DNA of 64,000 nucleotides, from the NCBI GenBank assembly GCA_034509925.1, contig CM067536.1, forward strand, positions 460,001 to 524,000. Reading direction: 5' to 3'. The notes below the pieces were generated by a model, which saw only the letters and a program-made list of their open reading frames with translations, was not told the DNA's origin and did not search any database. The stretch is from Hirudinaria manillensis. Taxonomy: Eukaryota > Annelida > Clitellata > Hirudinida > Hirudinidae. The position numbers and the translations under genes were made by a program. Positions 1-11,800 of this stretch are shown in pieces (position 1 is the first letter of the stretch; every line of letters begins with the position of its first letter).

Positions 1-600
1 TTAATAACAATAATAATAATAATAATTATAATAATAATAAACGCTTCCAGGAAATAAACAGTGACTATAAACTCAGGAATGTGGATGAAAGGGTTGCTGT
101 AAACCTGAAGACGACGACGATGATGATGATGATGACGATCATCATCATCGTCGTTGTCGTCATCACCACTCTTGCTTTAAGATTAGAACCGGTGAAATAT
201 ATATACTAATGTGGAAGTTGAAACGATTTAATGAATTGATAGTAATAGTAATAATAATAATAATAACCAATAATAATAATAACAATAGTAATAACAATAA
301 TAATAATAATAAGCAATAATATTATTATACCTCCATAAATTTTTCTATCCTTTGAGCTTCGCCCTGAAATCAATCAATCAATGATTTTAAAAATAAAATT
401 TCAATTAACCATCAATTTTAACAATAAAAATATTAAATAAATAAAAATACGTTAAAAACACGTTAAAAATTATGTTCTTGCACCAAAACAAGTCGAATAG
501 AATATTTCACACCATCATCATCATCTTCAGTCACCATAGCAACGCCATCAACTCGGTAACCATGGGAACGATAACAACAACAACAACAACAAGGACTCAC

Positions 601-682
601 AGATATTTCAAACTGCGACTGATAAACTCTGAGAGCCACGTCGACCTGAAGTCCTGTTAAGTCGAGTTCTTCTGCGAAACAC
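601..682 (-). CDS. Sec7 domain exon 2 (IQSEC-like)
   Basis: An 82-nt exon lies between a GCAG acceptor (683-686) and a GTGAGT donor (from 600), entering in phase 2 and exiting in phase 0. It encodes CFAEELDLTGLQVDVAL then RVYQSQFEIS, equivalent to the EMDFSGMELDEALRKFQ part of Sec7 just before the catalytic glutamate loop. The remaining Sec7 and PH exons must lie left of position 1. Confidence 0.8.
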
Positions 683-685
683 CTG

Positions 686-726
<41 letters not shown>

Positions 727-3700
727 TGCATCTAATCAATTAATCAATCAATTTATTAATAATTAAACTTATTTGTACCATGAAATATAAAATAATTTCT
801 AATTTAATATATGATAATAATATAATTTAATATATAATAATTTAATTTAATTATACCTGAATAGACAAAACAATTTGTTAAAAAAACAGTTGAAAGTTCT
901 TAAAAATAAAAAGAAAATCAGGAAATAAATTTCCAATCAACAGGAAGTCATGTTTTCCAACGCTGATTCCACGATTAATCATCATCATCATCAACATCAA
1001 CTATTCACGCAATTGAATTGGGTTTTAAGAGGATAACCAACCATCCAACCAACCAACCCACCCACCCACCCAACCAACCAACCAACCCACCCAACCAACC
1101 CACCCAACCAACCAACCCACCCACCCACCCAACCAACCAACCAACCCACCCAACCAACCCACCCAACCAACCAACCCACCCAACCAACCCAACCAACCCA
1201 TCCATCCATCCATGCAATCAGTCCTTCCAATCTTCCATCCATTTTCTTTTTAAAATTATACCATTTGTGAAGAAATTATAAAGACAAACCATAATAAATC
1301 CATATTTATGGATGATGATGATGATGATGACGGAGACGACGATGACGACGAGAATGGTGATGACGAAGACGATGATGATGATGTGGAGGTACGTGATGAT
1401 GACGACGACGACGATGAGGAAGGTTATCATAATTCGGTAAAAAAAAATGTGAAGAGATAAATAACTTCTTGATGCAATCGCAGTCAGGAATCTTTGTTGG
1501 TGAATGAAAACATTAACAAATTATAATAAAATAATAATAAAGATAAATAAATAAAAATAAATAATATAATAGAATAATAATAATAAATAAAAAAAAAATA
1601 ATGATAACAATAATATCATCATAATAATAAAGTTGTTATCATTGTTAGAACATGATAAACATGATAACCTTGCAAATGCAAAATAACTGAGATGCAATCA
1701 TTTCCTATTTGATCGTCTGATAAGAAATAATAATAATAATAATAAATAATCATATTACAAAAATATTATAAAAATAAAAATAATAATAATAAAAAATAAT
1801 TAAAATGATTTCATGTTTTATAATAGAATTATTATTATTTTAAAAGAAAATTTTGGTTCTGAACAACAGCAGATGTAAACGATGGTGGTGATGATGACGA
1901 CGATGATGATTGGGAAGAGGAATGCAAGGAATTGGAATGAATTTGGTCTTTGTTAATATTTACAACCTCATTTAAACCAACCACTCAACCAATATTATTA
2001 TTATTTTTATTATTTAATAGTATAAATTATTATTATTATTATTATTATCATCATCATCACCACCACCACGTAGCAATGTTAATTGATAACTGATATCAAT
2101 CCGATGAAAGGAACAAAAAAAAACTGGGACACACGACCTTCCCTTATCAGTAGGAACTCATCATCATCATCATCACCAACATCATCACCATCATTATCAT
2201 CACCACCATCATCATCACCATCACCACCATCATCATCATCATCACCACCATCATCACCATCTTAATCGTCATCATCATCATCATCACCATCGACGCGTGC
2301 ACCTGTCTATCTCCTAACAACTGATAACCGGGAAATGATTAAAAAAAAAAAAAAGAAAAAGAACACAAAAACGAGTCCCTGAAGGAAGCAGACTGGATGA
2401 GGCGATAAAAGGCATTGAATTATCATAATTTATTGCTCATTAATGAACGGCATTTTTCATTATAATCGCTCATTAATTATTCATTAGCCTATTATAAACT
2501 GATTACAACATGGACGTTCTAGCCATAATATTTTAATCTTTCGTTTATTTCAAGTTATTAATATTATTATATTATTATTATTGTTTTATTATTATTATTT
2601 TATTATTATCATTATTTTATTATTATTATTATTATTTCTAACCTAAAATATTTTTTTTAAATGATCATATAAAAAGTAAAATACAGAAATTGGCATAAAA
2701 AAAAATAATGAAAACGTCAAAAGTAAATGAAATAATAAAATTATTAATGTTCATAAATAAAATGATTAATGTTCATAAATAAAATTATTAATGTTCATAA
2801 TTTCATAAAAACCACCAAGGAAAACTCCTTCGAAGGTTGATGAATAAAAACAAAAGAAAACAACAACTCTTTGATCATTTCGCGGAAATAAAAACGCACC
2901 CACTTGAGATGACGACAACGACGACGACGATGATGATGAATAAGATGATGGCGATGGAATTAATGTTATAAAAAAGATGGACGAATTCAACGACACAACT
3001 TTGATTGATTGGTTGGCTGAGTGATTGACTGGTTGGTTGATTGATTGGTTGACTGGTTGGTTGATTGATTGATTGATTATCAGTCCAGATTCATAGCGGC
3101 AATTTACAAGGACAACAAACAAGTACGTGCCTAGATTCGAGAACAGGAATGTTCTGTCAGGTTGCCATGACAACTCGAGTGCTCCAGTACTTTACCCAGG
3201 GACTCTCGAAGATAACGACGACGACGACGATGATGATGGCAGAAATGATAATGATATTAAGGACACTGATAGTCGTGTTATAGGATGTTACGAAGAACGT
3301 ATTTGAAGGATGGATAGATGAATGGATGGATGGATGGATGGATAGATGAATGAATGGATGGATGGATGGATGGATGGATGAATGATTGTAAACAACCAGC
3401 TATAATTCTCCGAGAGCATTTAATTTCTAGAACAGAGCACTCGGGAATCGGAATCGACTGACTGATTGCAACGCAGCGACTCCACTGGTCTGACCAGACC
3501 TGACCCCATTAAAAATCATTGGTCAGATAAAAATAATATCTGACCCCATTAGAAATCATTGGTCGAGTAAAAATAATATTTGACCCCGTTAAAAATCGTT
3601 GGTCAGATAAAAATAGATAAACATGAATAACACATGATAACGATGACCTAGAAGAGATAAAACAGCAGATCGAGTATCCTGGGTGCATCCAAACAAATAC

Positions 3701-4374
3701 AAAACAACCAGGACATGGGCAAACAAAGCCTGTGATTGGTCAGAAGATTTTAAGTGGGACAAGCAGTATTTGACCTCCAGGGATGATCAAAAGGAGATTC
3801 CTAACTGATCACATGATCCATCCATCCATCCATCCATTCATTCATTCATCCATCCATCAATCAATCAATCAATCAATCAATCAATTCAATCTTTCAATCA
3901 TCATTTTCTACAGTCAACAAAATACAATGCTGCTACAAAACAGACCCAAACATTACCAACCTTCACCCCTGCAATCGGTTGTTAACAGTTAAGCTTAACA
4001 ATCTCTTAATTAAAACCAATCAATAATAAATTATTATTATTATTATTATTATAAAGTTAATATTAAGATAATAAATAAATTATGATAATTTGTCTCACTT
4101 GAGGACCTCCATGCTGAACCTGTCCTGTATGTTACCCATGTACTGACCAATCATCTTCCTACTGACACCCTTCCTGCTTATCAAGAACTTCGCGACTGCA
4201 TTCGGCTGTGGCTCCAAGAACTTGTTTTCAATCAGGTATTCTATGCCCCTGGCTGGTTTCCTGATTAATTATTCATTAGTTTATAATAATAATAATAATA
4301 ATAATAGCAGCATTTAGGAATCTATAGCATATTGTATGATGATGATTGCAATTGATATAATTATTATTTTTATT

Positions 4375-4440
<66 letters not shown>

Positions 4441-6975
4441 AGTCTACTTGTCAAGTGATCAACTCTAAGTATTAAAGGAAATTAACATCCTCCATTTGGA
4501 ATAACGATGACGACTCATGAATATTCATGAGCCTTAATTAGTCGTTACTGGCTGATTATAATAATATTATAATATCAAGTCCGACTGACTGCCGATGACT
4601 GGAGATGCCGATGAGGGGGATGCCTCATTTGCATATTAATGACGGCGACGACTGTGACCGACTCGATGGGATGAGAGGAATCTTTACGTGATGACGATGT
4701 TGATGATGACGATGATGATGTTGTTGATGATGATGATGATGATGACGACGATGTTGATGATGATGTTGATGATGACGATGATGATGATGACGTTGATGAT
4801 GATGATGATGACGATGTTGATGATGATGATGTTGTTGATGATGATGATGATGATGATGATGACGATGTTGATGATGACGATGATGATGATGTTGATGATG
4901 ATGATGATGACAGCTCATCTTCTCAGCAGTTGAATGATCTCAACATGTTGATGAAGGTCCAGAGAGTTTTAAGTTTTAATCTCGGAAGGCGTCGAATGAC
5001 AAAGTCCAAACTGGTTTCACACAATCATCATCATCACCACCACCATGAACACCACAACCATCATCATCATCATCACCGTCATCATCATCATTATCACCAA
5101 GGACACCACAATCATCATCATCATAGAAACCCACTTGTTGAAGATGTTCAGTCCAATCCTGTAAGCTCTCTTCCTACTCCTGTCAGTTACGTTCCTGATC
5201 ACGTGACCCTGGGTCGTGACCCCTTGACCCTGGCGAGTGGTCAGCGATGAGGGGGCGTGGTAAAAGTCTGTGCGAACTCCACCCACTCGCTGAGACTGGA
5301 GAAGATGGCCGTGAGTGTGATGATGTTGTTGTTGCTGTTGTTGTTGAAGATGATGATGGTGGTGAATCTGCTGATGGTGATTGGTCGGGAGTAGATTAGG
5401 GGCGGTTCCGTAGATAGATTGGTTGTGGTGGAAGTTTTGTTGTTGTTGCTGCTGGTGCTGGTAATAGGACGAATGAGAAGCAGTTAGAAGAGGAGACTGG
5501 TATCCCTGGAAAGCCTCTTGCAGGTGATGCTGTTGCTGTTGTTGTGGCGGAAACTGGAAACGACTGTGGCTCGACCTGAGAGGAGAAGACGGGGATGGCG
5601 ACGGATGGCAGCCCAGGGGGACCTGGCAGTGACCGGAAGAGCACCTGCCGCACCTGTGGGTCGACTCGCAGGGGCACGAACAGGTGCTCAGATTGCCCAC
5701 GGAGGACAGGGATTCGGAGCCCGAACTCATCCTTTCCGGCGTCTTTCTCCAGGAGCTCGCGGGGCCCCTCTGTCTCAACTCTGCCGAGTGGATTTGCTGC
5801 TGGTGTTGTTGTTGTTGCTGTTGTTCAAGACTCGAGTTGCTGCCGGCAGAGAGGTTTCCGTTGCTGTAGGACTGGACCTTGCAGCTGCAGTGGTGAGACG
5901 TTGCAGTTGAGTCGAAGCTCTGATGACGAGCAACGAAGGAGCGACCGGGTTGGCAGTCGCCGCTCGTGCACTGATCTTGTGCTTGGTAGTTCCTGGTGCT
6001 GTTCAACGTCCTCAGTTTGAGTCTCCACGGTTCCAAGCCCAGAGGAGCTAAGGGCTTGATGGGTCCCGAGGACTTCGGGCAGAGAGAGTCGTAGTCTTGC
6101 TGTTGAACTTGGTGGTGGCCGCTTCGCTGTAGGGTCTGAGAGAACAGCGGGTGCCTCTGACGTCCGGCACTGCCCTCCAAGCAGTCCGGACAGGGGCACG
6201 TCGAGACGAACGAGGGCGACGAGGAGAAGCCCGGGGAAGAGAGGGAGGCGGAGAAGAAGGAACCTGCAAAGACGGACGGAGAGGAGGCCGAAAGAGCGGA
6301 CGATGAGTTCGGAAGGAAGATCTTGGATATGCTCGGATGGTCCCGTCTCAGCGTGCCACCCTGGCCAAGGCTGGCGAACAGGTGCTCCTCGACCGAACCC
6401 AGCGACTCGTGGCTGCCGACGGCGACTTCGGCTACCTTGGCGACCGCCGACGACTTCTGTTTCTTCCTTAGAGTCGAGTTGCCGGAATTGGAGCTGGAAT
6501 TGGAAGCGCCGAACGCGCAGGGAGTCGAACCGTCGTCGTCTCCGTCTTCGTCCTCGCTGCCGCTGCTACTGGTGTCGCTTTGGCTGCTGTTGAAGCTGTC
6601 GTCGCCTTCGCCCAGGGCGTCCAGAGCGTCCGAGGCCGCGTATTCTTCGAGCAGGTTCTCGAAGTTGGTGCTCGTCTCGTCGACCAGCATGTCGTCGGCG
6701 GTAGCGGCGACCTCGCAGCAGACGCCAGTGTCGCTCGTGCAGTCGGCCGAGACGGGAGTCGATTCGGCGGCCCCGTTGATCGATTCCTCTTCTTCTTCCT
6801 CGTGAATTTTGAGCTCCACGTTTTCGTAGTGATGATGATGATGACGACGTTGATGATGATGGTGATGATCATTGGACTCGTCATCAAATCTGCTCAGCGA
6901 GGAGGAACCTTCTTCTGTCGCCTCCTGTGGTCGAGTGTCGCTGCTGTCGCCGACTGCCTCAGACGAGCGACTCAC
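601..6975 (-). CDS. IQSEC/BRAG/schizo-like Arf guanine-exchange factor, partial gene
   Basis: Three exons are visible on the minus strand: 6975-5135, 4260-4099 and 682-601; the rest lies beyond the left edge. The large exon ends by entering the Sec7 domain (RKRAYRIGLNIFNK). A GTGGGT donor follows, and the next exon continues the same domain as KPARGIEYLIENKF and SRKGVSRKMIGQYMGN. The third exon reads CFAEELDLTGLQVDVAL. These blocks match the IQSEC (BRAG) type of Sec7 domain, which catalyses GDP/GTP exchange on Arf GTPases, mainly Arf6, at plasma and endosomal membranes. Phases agree: exits 2, 2 and 0. The catalytic Glu loop, the PH domain and the stop are not in the window. No IQ motif was found in the visible part, so it may be missing or on an upstream exon. 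Family assignment is strong; the orthologue name is an inference. Confidence 0.82.
1039..1212. repeat. CCAA/ACCC compound minisatellite
   Basis: About 175 bp alternate AACC and ACCC tetranucleotides in short runs, forming a loose higher-order period. The tract contains only A, C and a few T on the plus strand, a strong strand asymmetry (pyrimidine C versus G). It is open in several frames on both strands only because of the repeat. Confidence 0.9.
3501..3620 (+). repeat. Three-copy 40-bp tandem repeat
   Basis: Three consecutive 40-bp units start with TGACCCC at 3501, 3541 and 3581, each followed by ATT..AAATC.TTGGTC and a TAAAAATA tail. The copies differ at only a few positions. It lies inside the IQSEC-like intron. 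No function is evident. Confidence 0.85.
4099..4260 (-). CDS. Sec7 domain exon 1 (IQSEC-like)
   Basis: A 162-nt exon lies between an AG acceptor (aatcag, 4261-4266) and a GTGAGA donor (from 4098). It enters in phase 2 and exits in phase 2. It encodes the second and third helices of Sec7: KPARGIEYLIENKF, EPQPNAVAKFLISRKG and VSRKMIGQYMGN. These correspond to the KKPEKGIQYLI and GLSRQMIGEFLG blocks typical of the IQSEC family. It is isolated in a 4.4-kb microsatellite-filled interval, so it is easily missed. Confidence 0.85.
4686..4914. repeat. ATG/ATC trinucleotide microsatellite with GTT and ACG interruptions
   Basis: About 230 bp are almost entirely ATG triplets on the plus strand, with regularly placed GTT and ACG triplets. 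It encodes poly-Met/Leu or poly-His in the various frames, none supported as genes. It sits in the intron between the first two visible IQSEC-like exons. Confidence 0.9.
5135..6975 (-). CDS. N-terminal low-complexity exon of the IQSEC-like gene
   Basis: This exon encodes about 613 residues from the first Met at 6975 to the donor at 5134. It begins with a Ser/Glu-rich stretch, then His runs, an acidic block (HEEEEEESINGA) and a Ser/Asp-rich segment. Two Cys-rich patches (CPCPDCLEG and CSCPCESTHRCGRC) follow, then Gln/His-rich tracts and finally the start of Sec7. The His and Gln runs come from CAT/CAG-type triplet repeats like those in the introns, so repeat expansion has entered coding sequence. 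The exon is much more GC-rich than its surroundings. Reading past the donor gives only Met/Val repeats from a GAT microsatellite and is not coding. The start is the first ATG after upstream stops; an upstream exon cannot be excluded. Confidence 0.75.
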
Positions 6976-7090
6976 GACGGCCGGTGCTTCAGATTTGCAT
7001 GCTGGATGGCTGGAGGAGGAATTAAATGAAGGAATTCAATGTCTAAGATGTACAGTAGAATAACGAACATCGTAGTTGTAAATAACGCTA

Positions 7091-7095
7091 CATAA

Positions 7096-7131
<36 letters not shown>

Positions 7132-7365
7132 AAATAATAATAATAATAATAATAATACTAAATAATAATAATAATAATACTAAATAATAATAATAATAAA
7201 TAATAATAATAATAATACTAAATAATAATAATAATAAATAATAATAATAATAATAATACTAAATAATAATAATAATAATAATACTAAATAATAATAATAA
7301 TAATAATACTAAATAATAATAACAATAATAATACTAAATAATAATAATAATAATAATAATAACGT
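7091..7365. repeat. AAT microsatellite with ACTAAAT higher-order period
   Basis: About 275 bp of AAT repeat are interrupted every 15-30 bp by ACTAAAT, forming a higher-order ladder. It begins just upstream of the first visible IQSEC-like exon, in the presumed 5' region of that gene. Confidence 0.9.
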
Positions 7366-8852
7366 CAATGTTAATAATAACAACATCAGTCAGTCAGTAA
7401 GATAGCAATCCATCGTCAATCTCAAAACAAAACTTTGGAAAACAAAAAATTTTTGAAACAAAAACTTCAGGGAAGGGCATATTCTATTTTTAGATCCACT
7501 AATCCGAGAATAAACACCGGCAGTCACGTGACCCCGTCACTCGCACGCACAACTGCACAAGGGCACAACAGCGGAGCTGGAGTCGAGGAAAGAGATTGAA
7601 TGCCTCCCATAAAAGATTTGCAAGGAATGCGCCGCTCTTAATCAGCAACGCCATCGTCTTTCTCGTCGTCGTCGTCATCATCACCACCAACATCGTCATC
7701 GTCATCATCATCACCACCACCATCATCATCATCATCATCACCATCATCATCGTCGTTATCATAGTCATCATCATCATCATCATGGTCGTCATCATCATAG
7801 TCATCATCATCGTCGTCATGCAAATAGTTTCCAGTGGAAGGAAGCCCAACACTTGAAAGGAAATTGCTGAATCGGTGGATGGATGCCAATGTACTCCGCA
7901 CAGATGTACGTGTGTGTGTGTATGTGTGTTTGCGTGTCTGTGTGTGTCTGGATGCGATTGGATGTCTTTGTGCACGCGATAAATGTAGGCTGGATAAAGC
8001 TCACGCATCCCTAACACGTATCACGTACATTGTTTGTTCCATTTCGGGTCATCAATCGTCAATACTTGTGGCTTAAAGCGGACTTCAGTGGAGACGTATT
8101 TACAGCAAGAGACATCATTTCGTTCATCCAATCATCCACCCAATCACTTCATTCACTCATTCATTCACTCACTCACTCACTCACTCACTCACTCACTCAC
8201 TCACTCGCTCACTTAATCACACATTCATTCAAACATCCAGAGTTCGCATTCCTCACATGGATTTGCAAGAAATTTTTTTTGACGCAAATCCAGAAAAAAA
8301 AGGAGTGTCTATGAGGAGGAGAGGAGATGCACTTTCAAAGAAATCAAAGTTCATTTGCAAAGCATTTTCTTTTCAGCGGATCTTAAAAGTGAACCTAAAC
8401 TTTAAAAACAAAAAAAATTAGGTTTCAAATACCACAGAGACGTCTGCTTACGTAACCAGCACTCATTCTCACTCCTGAACCAATGCTGTTGATGATGATG
8501 ATGATGATAACGATGATGACAGCTCTCCTGATAATGATGATGCTAGTGATGAATAGGTCTTAGAATTTAGAGGCCTTACTTATGACTGTAGGCATGCATA
8601 GGTAACATAGCAACTGTTATCAAAAGCATTGATATAAAGTGATGAAGACGACGACGACGATGATTGCCATCGAAAAGTAGGTCAGGACATAAGATGATGG
8701 TTAAGAGAATGAGTGAGCGGCTGAGACAAGTGGATGGTGATGATGATGATAATGATGGTGCTGATGATGATATCTGAGGAGGATTTACGAGGTGCAAATA
8801 AAATGTAACACGACCATGGATGAGGAGGACCACGAAGATGGTACCTATTATA

Positions 8853-8894
<42 letters not shown>

Positions 8895-11800
8895 GAAGAA
8901 GAAGAAATGTTCTCATTATTATTAATAATAATTGTTATTATAATGATTAATGATTAATTATTACATAATGATGGACATTTCAAGTGATAAGTTCTATAGC
9001 GACGTCGATGACGACGACGACGATGATGGTTGCCATGGAAACGGCAGGTTGTTATTTAAAACAGATTGGAACTCGATCTTGATTACATAAACTCTGTTTA
9101 TCACTGGAAACAAAAAAAAGTGAAACATTCCAACGGATGGACTGACGGTAGAACGGACAAATGAAAAAGTGGATGGATGTATGGATGGATGGATGGATGG
9201 ATGGATGGATGGATGGATGGATGGATGGATGGATGGATGGATGGATGGATGGATGGATGGATGGATGGATGAGTGGATGAATGGATGAGTGAGAGCGACT
9301 TAACGAATTGATTGATGGTCAAGCAGATTTATAGTTTGGAAAAGGATAGATTGATGGATCCACGAAGAGATAAAACAATAGAACTTAGAGATGGATTTAT
9401 GAGGAATAGGTCAGACTTCGTTCGTTCGTTCATTCATTCATTCATTCATTCATTCATTCATTCATTCATTCATTCATTCATTCATTCAATCAATCATTTA
9501 ATGACCTCAAGTTTTGGCGCCATTAAAACAGCCAGTAAAATTCCCATCTCCCAGACAACATGTTCAGACGGCGTCATAGCGATAATCATTGTTGTTGTTG
9601 TTGTTATCTTTGTAGACTCTCTACTTGGTTGACGTGTCTACAGGTGTTCAATCAGGTATTCAAGCAGGTAGTTATGTATTGTAACCATACAATACGTCTC
9701 TAATTATTACATATGGCGCTATACACATATGACCACATACAACATCAGAAACATCCTCGATACAAGGTCGTGATACAAAACTTGTATTATTTCAGAATTT
9801 AAAAACTCATTCAAAGATCCCAGAATGTACGATGTGTTTTTTCTTTGCATTTTAAAATAGAACAAAGGCATCCACCAACAGGTTCTCGTGTCTGCAGTTT
9901 GTAATTCTAAAGTCCAAATAAAAAAAATTATTTTAAAAAATAATAAAAATAAAGGTCTTAATTCGATCGTTGACATTCATCCACTTCTGGGATGACTCCA
10001 CCCACTTTGAAGACAAATAAATTAACACAACGATGATGATGATGATAACCACTATGATGATGATGATGATGACCTTATTGATGGTAGGAAAGTTGAGAAG
10101 AGGGAAAAGTAATAAAAACTATTAATTTTAAAAAATATTTATTATGCGCCACATTTGACCCTGGATGTTCTTCCTGCACACTGAGTCATTCGTGGTGAAA
10201 CCCTAAACACGTAAACATGCGTCACCATGGTTACGGGGAGGTCTCACCGTTGCTGTTGTTGTTGTTGAAATATTAGCACGTGGTCACACAGAGTAAACTC
10301 TCATGGATTCCCAGACGTACATCAAAGGATTGAGCATAAACAGAATTTTAATTAATCGAATAAATATTTTCAATTGAATTCTTTTTTTTTTGTCATTCCT
10401 TCTCTCCTAACAACTTTCAACTATCGGCAACAACATTCAACAACAAACAGCATTCAACAACAACATCAGGCAACAACAGAGAACCAGCATCTTTGTGACA
10501 GCAATTTTAATGTAATTTGAGTTGTTGCTGTTGTTGTTGTTGCAGACACAAAAATATTCCTTAAAAATTATTTCTAAAAATTGAAAAAAACAATGTCCAT
10601 CAATTCAACTTTTTTTCCAGAAGATTTAAAAAAAAAATCGTTGAAATCAGTTTTTAAAATCCAATGAAATGCAAAGCAGTAAAAGTCCTAGCATCGGGTT
10701 TCTGCTCAGAATTTCAAATTCTTTCAACTCCTCCTTTATCAGTCCATCCATCTGTCATGGGCCCATATCAACTAACTAGCCAGCGTCACTATGGCAACGA
10801 TCATCACAACCACCGCAATCATCATCATCATCATCATCCAACGTCCCAAGAACTGACCTCAACATAGCTTCAATCTCCATGGCAACAGAAACTAATACTG
10901 ACTGTCGTTGCAGCAAGTCAACTGATAAAAACTGCTACACCATATATTGTTAAGTAGTACAGATGACCTTACATCATCACCATCATCATCGTTATCATCA
11001 TCATCATCATCGTCATCATCATCAGTAGTGGTAGATGTCGTAATGATGTTTGTCGTGTTTCATGTTCCATTAATAAACAAACGTTCACTCGTTGAAACCT
11101 TCCATTAGCTCTACGGTTGATTACGTCATCACCTTCATCATCATCATCATCATCATCATCAATCTTCAAAGCCTCCTTATCACTGTTTTCATCATCAACA
11201 TCTTCATCGTCATCACCATCAACGTAACCATGGTTACGCAATGCATTACGTCGCACGAAGGCAGTCTACGAGACGAGACGCTACATTAAGGAATGTTTTC
11301 AATCGTGGTTCAATAATGTCTACGATAATGATGACCTGATGATGATGATGACAATGATGACCTGATGATGATGATGACAATGATGACCTGATGATGATGA
11401 CGATCTGATGATGATGATGATCGATAAGCTGATGCCGACCACGTCCACCTATGCGTTGAATGTTGTGATTGGTGATATTCACATCTTATCAACCGATACC
11501 TTAAGAAGCGATGACGACGACGACGATGATGATATAAACAGAGCATCGTAAAAAAAACGCTTGAATGTCTCGTGGCGAGGGTCCCCAGTCATTGCCTGTC
11601 CCAGGATTTGAACCCTGGCAGTCCAAGCGAATGTTCGCAACGTCCAGGTACGTTCGGTAATCAGTCAATCCATGTTCAGACATACTTGAGTTGAGTGAGT
11701 GTTGTTGAAAATGTTGACTTATTAATACTTATTGTTATTATTATTGATATTATTATAAATATTGGTTAATAAATTGTTGTTTTGTTCTTCAAGAAGTCAA

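Larger units (their letters stand above)
683..4098. other. Large repeat-rich intron of the IQSEC-like gene
   Basis: No exon could be supported in this 3.4-kb intron. It is a patchwork of microsatellites (AATC near 687-724, CCAA/ACCC at 1039-1212, GAT/GAC at 1309-1425, ATC/ACC at 2155-2290, GGAT at 3309-3385, ATCC/AATC at 3817-3885) separated by AT-rich DNA, plus a three-copy 40-bp tandem repeat at 3501-3620. Long open frames here (poly-Trp/Val/Gly, Ser/Pro) are by-products of the repeats. Confidence 0.7.

Noticed and set aside
997..1281. Overlapping open frames of Trp/Val/Gly or Pro/Asn/Thr repeats on both strands
   Set aside because: They are produced by the CCAA/ACCC minisatellite, which lacks stop codons in several frames. 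No splice signals or homology.
4625..4933. Poly-His and poly-Met/Leu open frames
   Set aside because: Translations of the ATG/ATC microsatellite inside an intron of the IQSEC-like gene.
5396..6805. Several plus-strand frames opposite the large IQSEC-like exon
   Set aside because: Their residues show no domain and their openness follows from the GC-rich antisense of a real minus-strand exon whose end continues into Sec7.
7499..8017. Minus-strand frame with Met/Thr and Asp/Gly runs
   Set aside because: Most of it is a GAT/CAT repeat; the non-repeat parts have no recognisable protein features.
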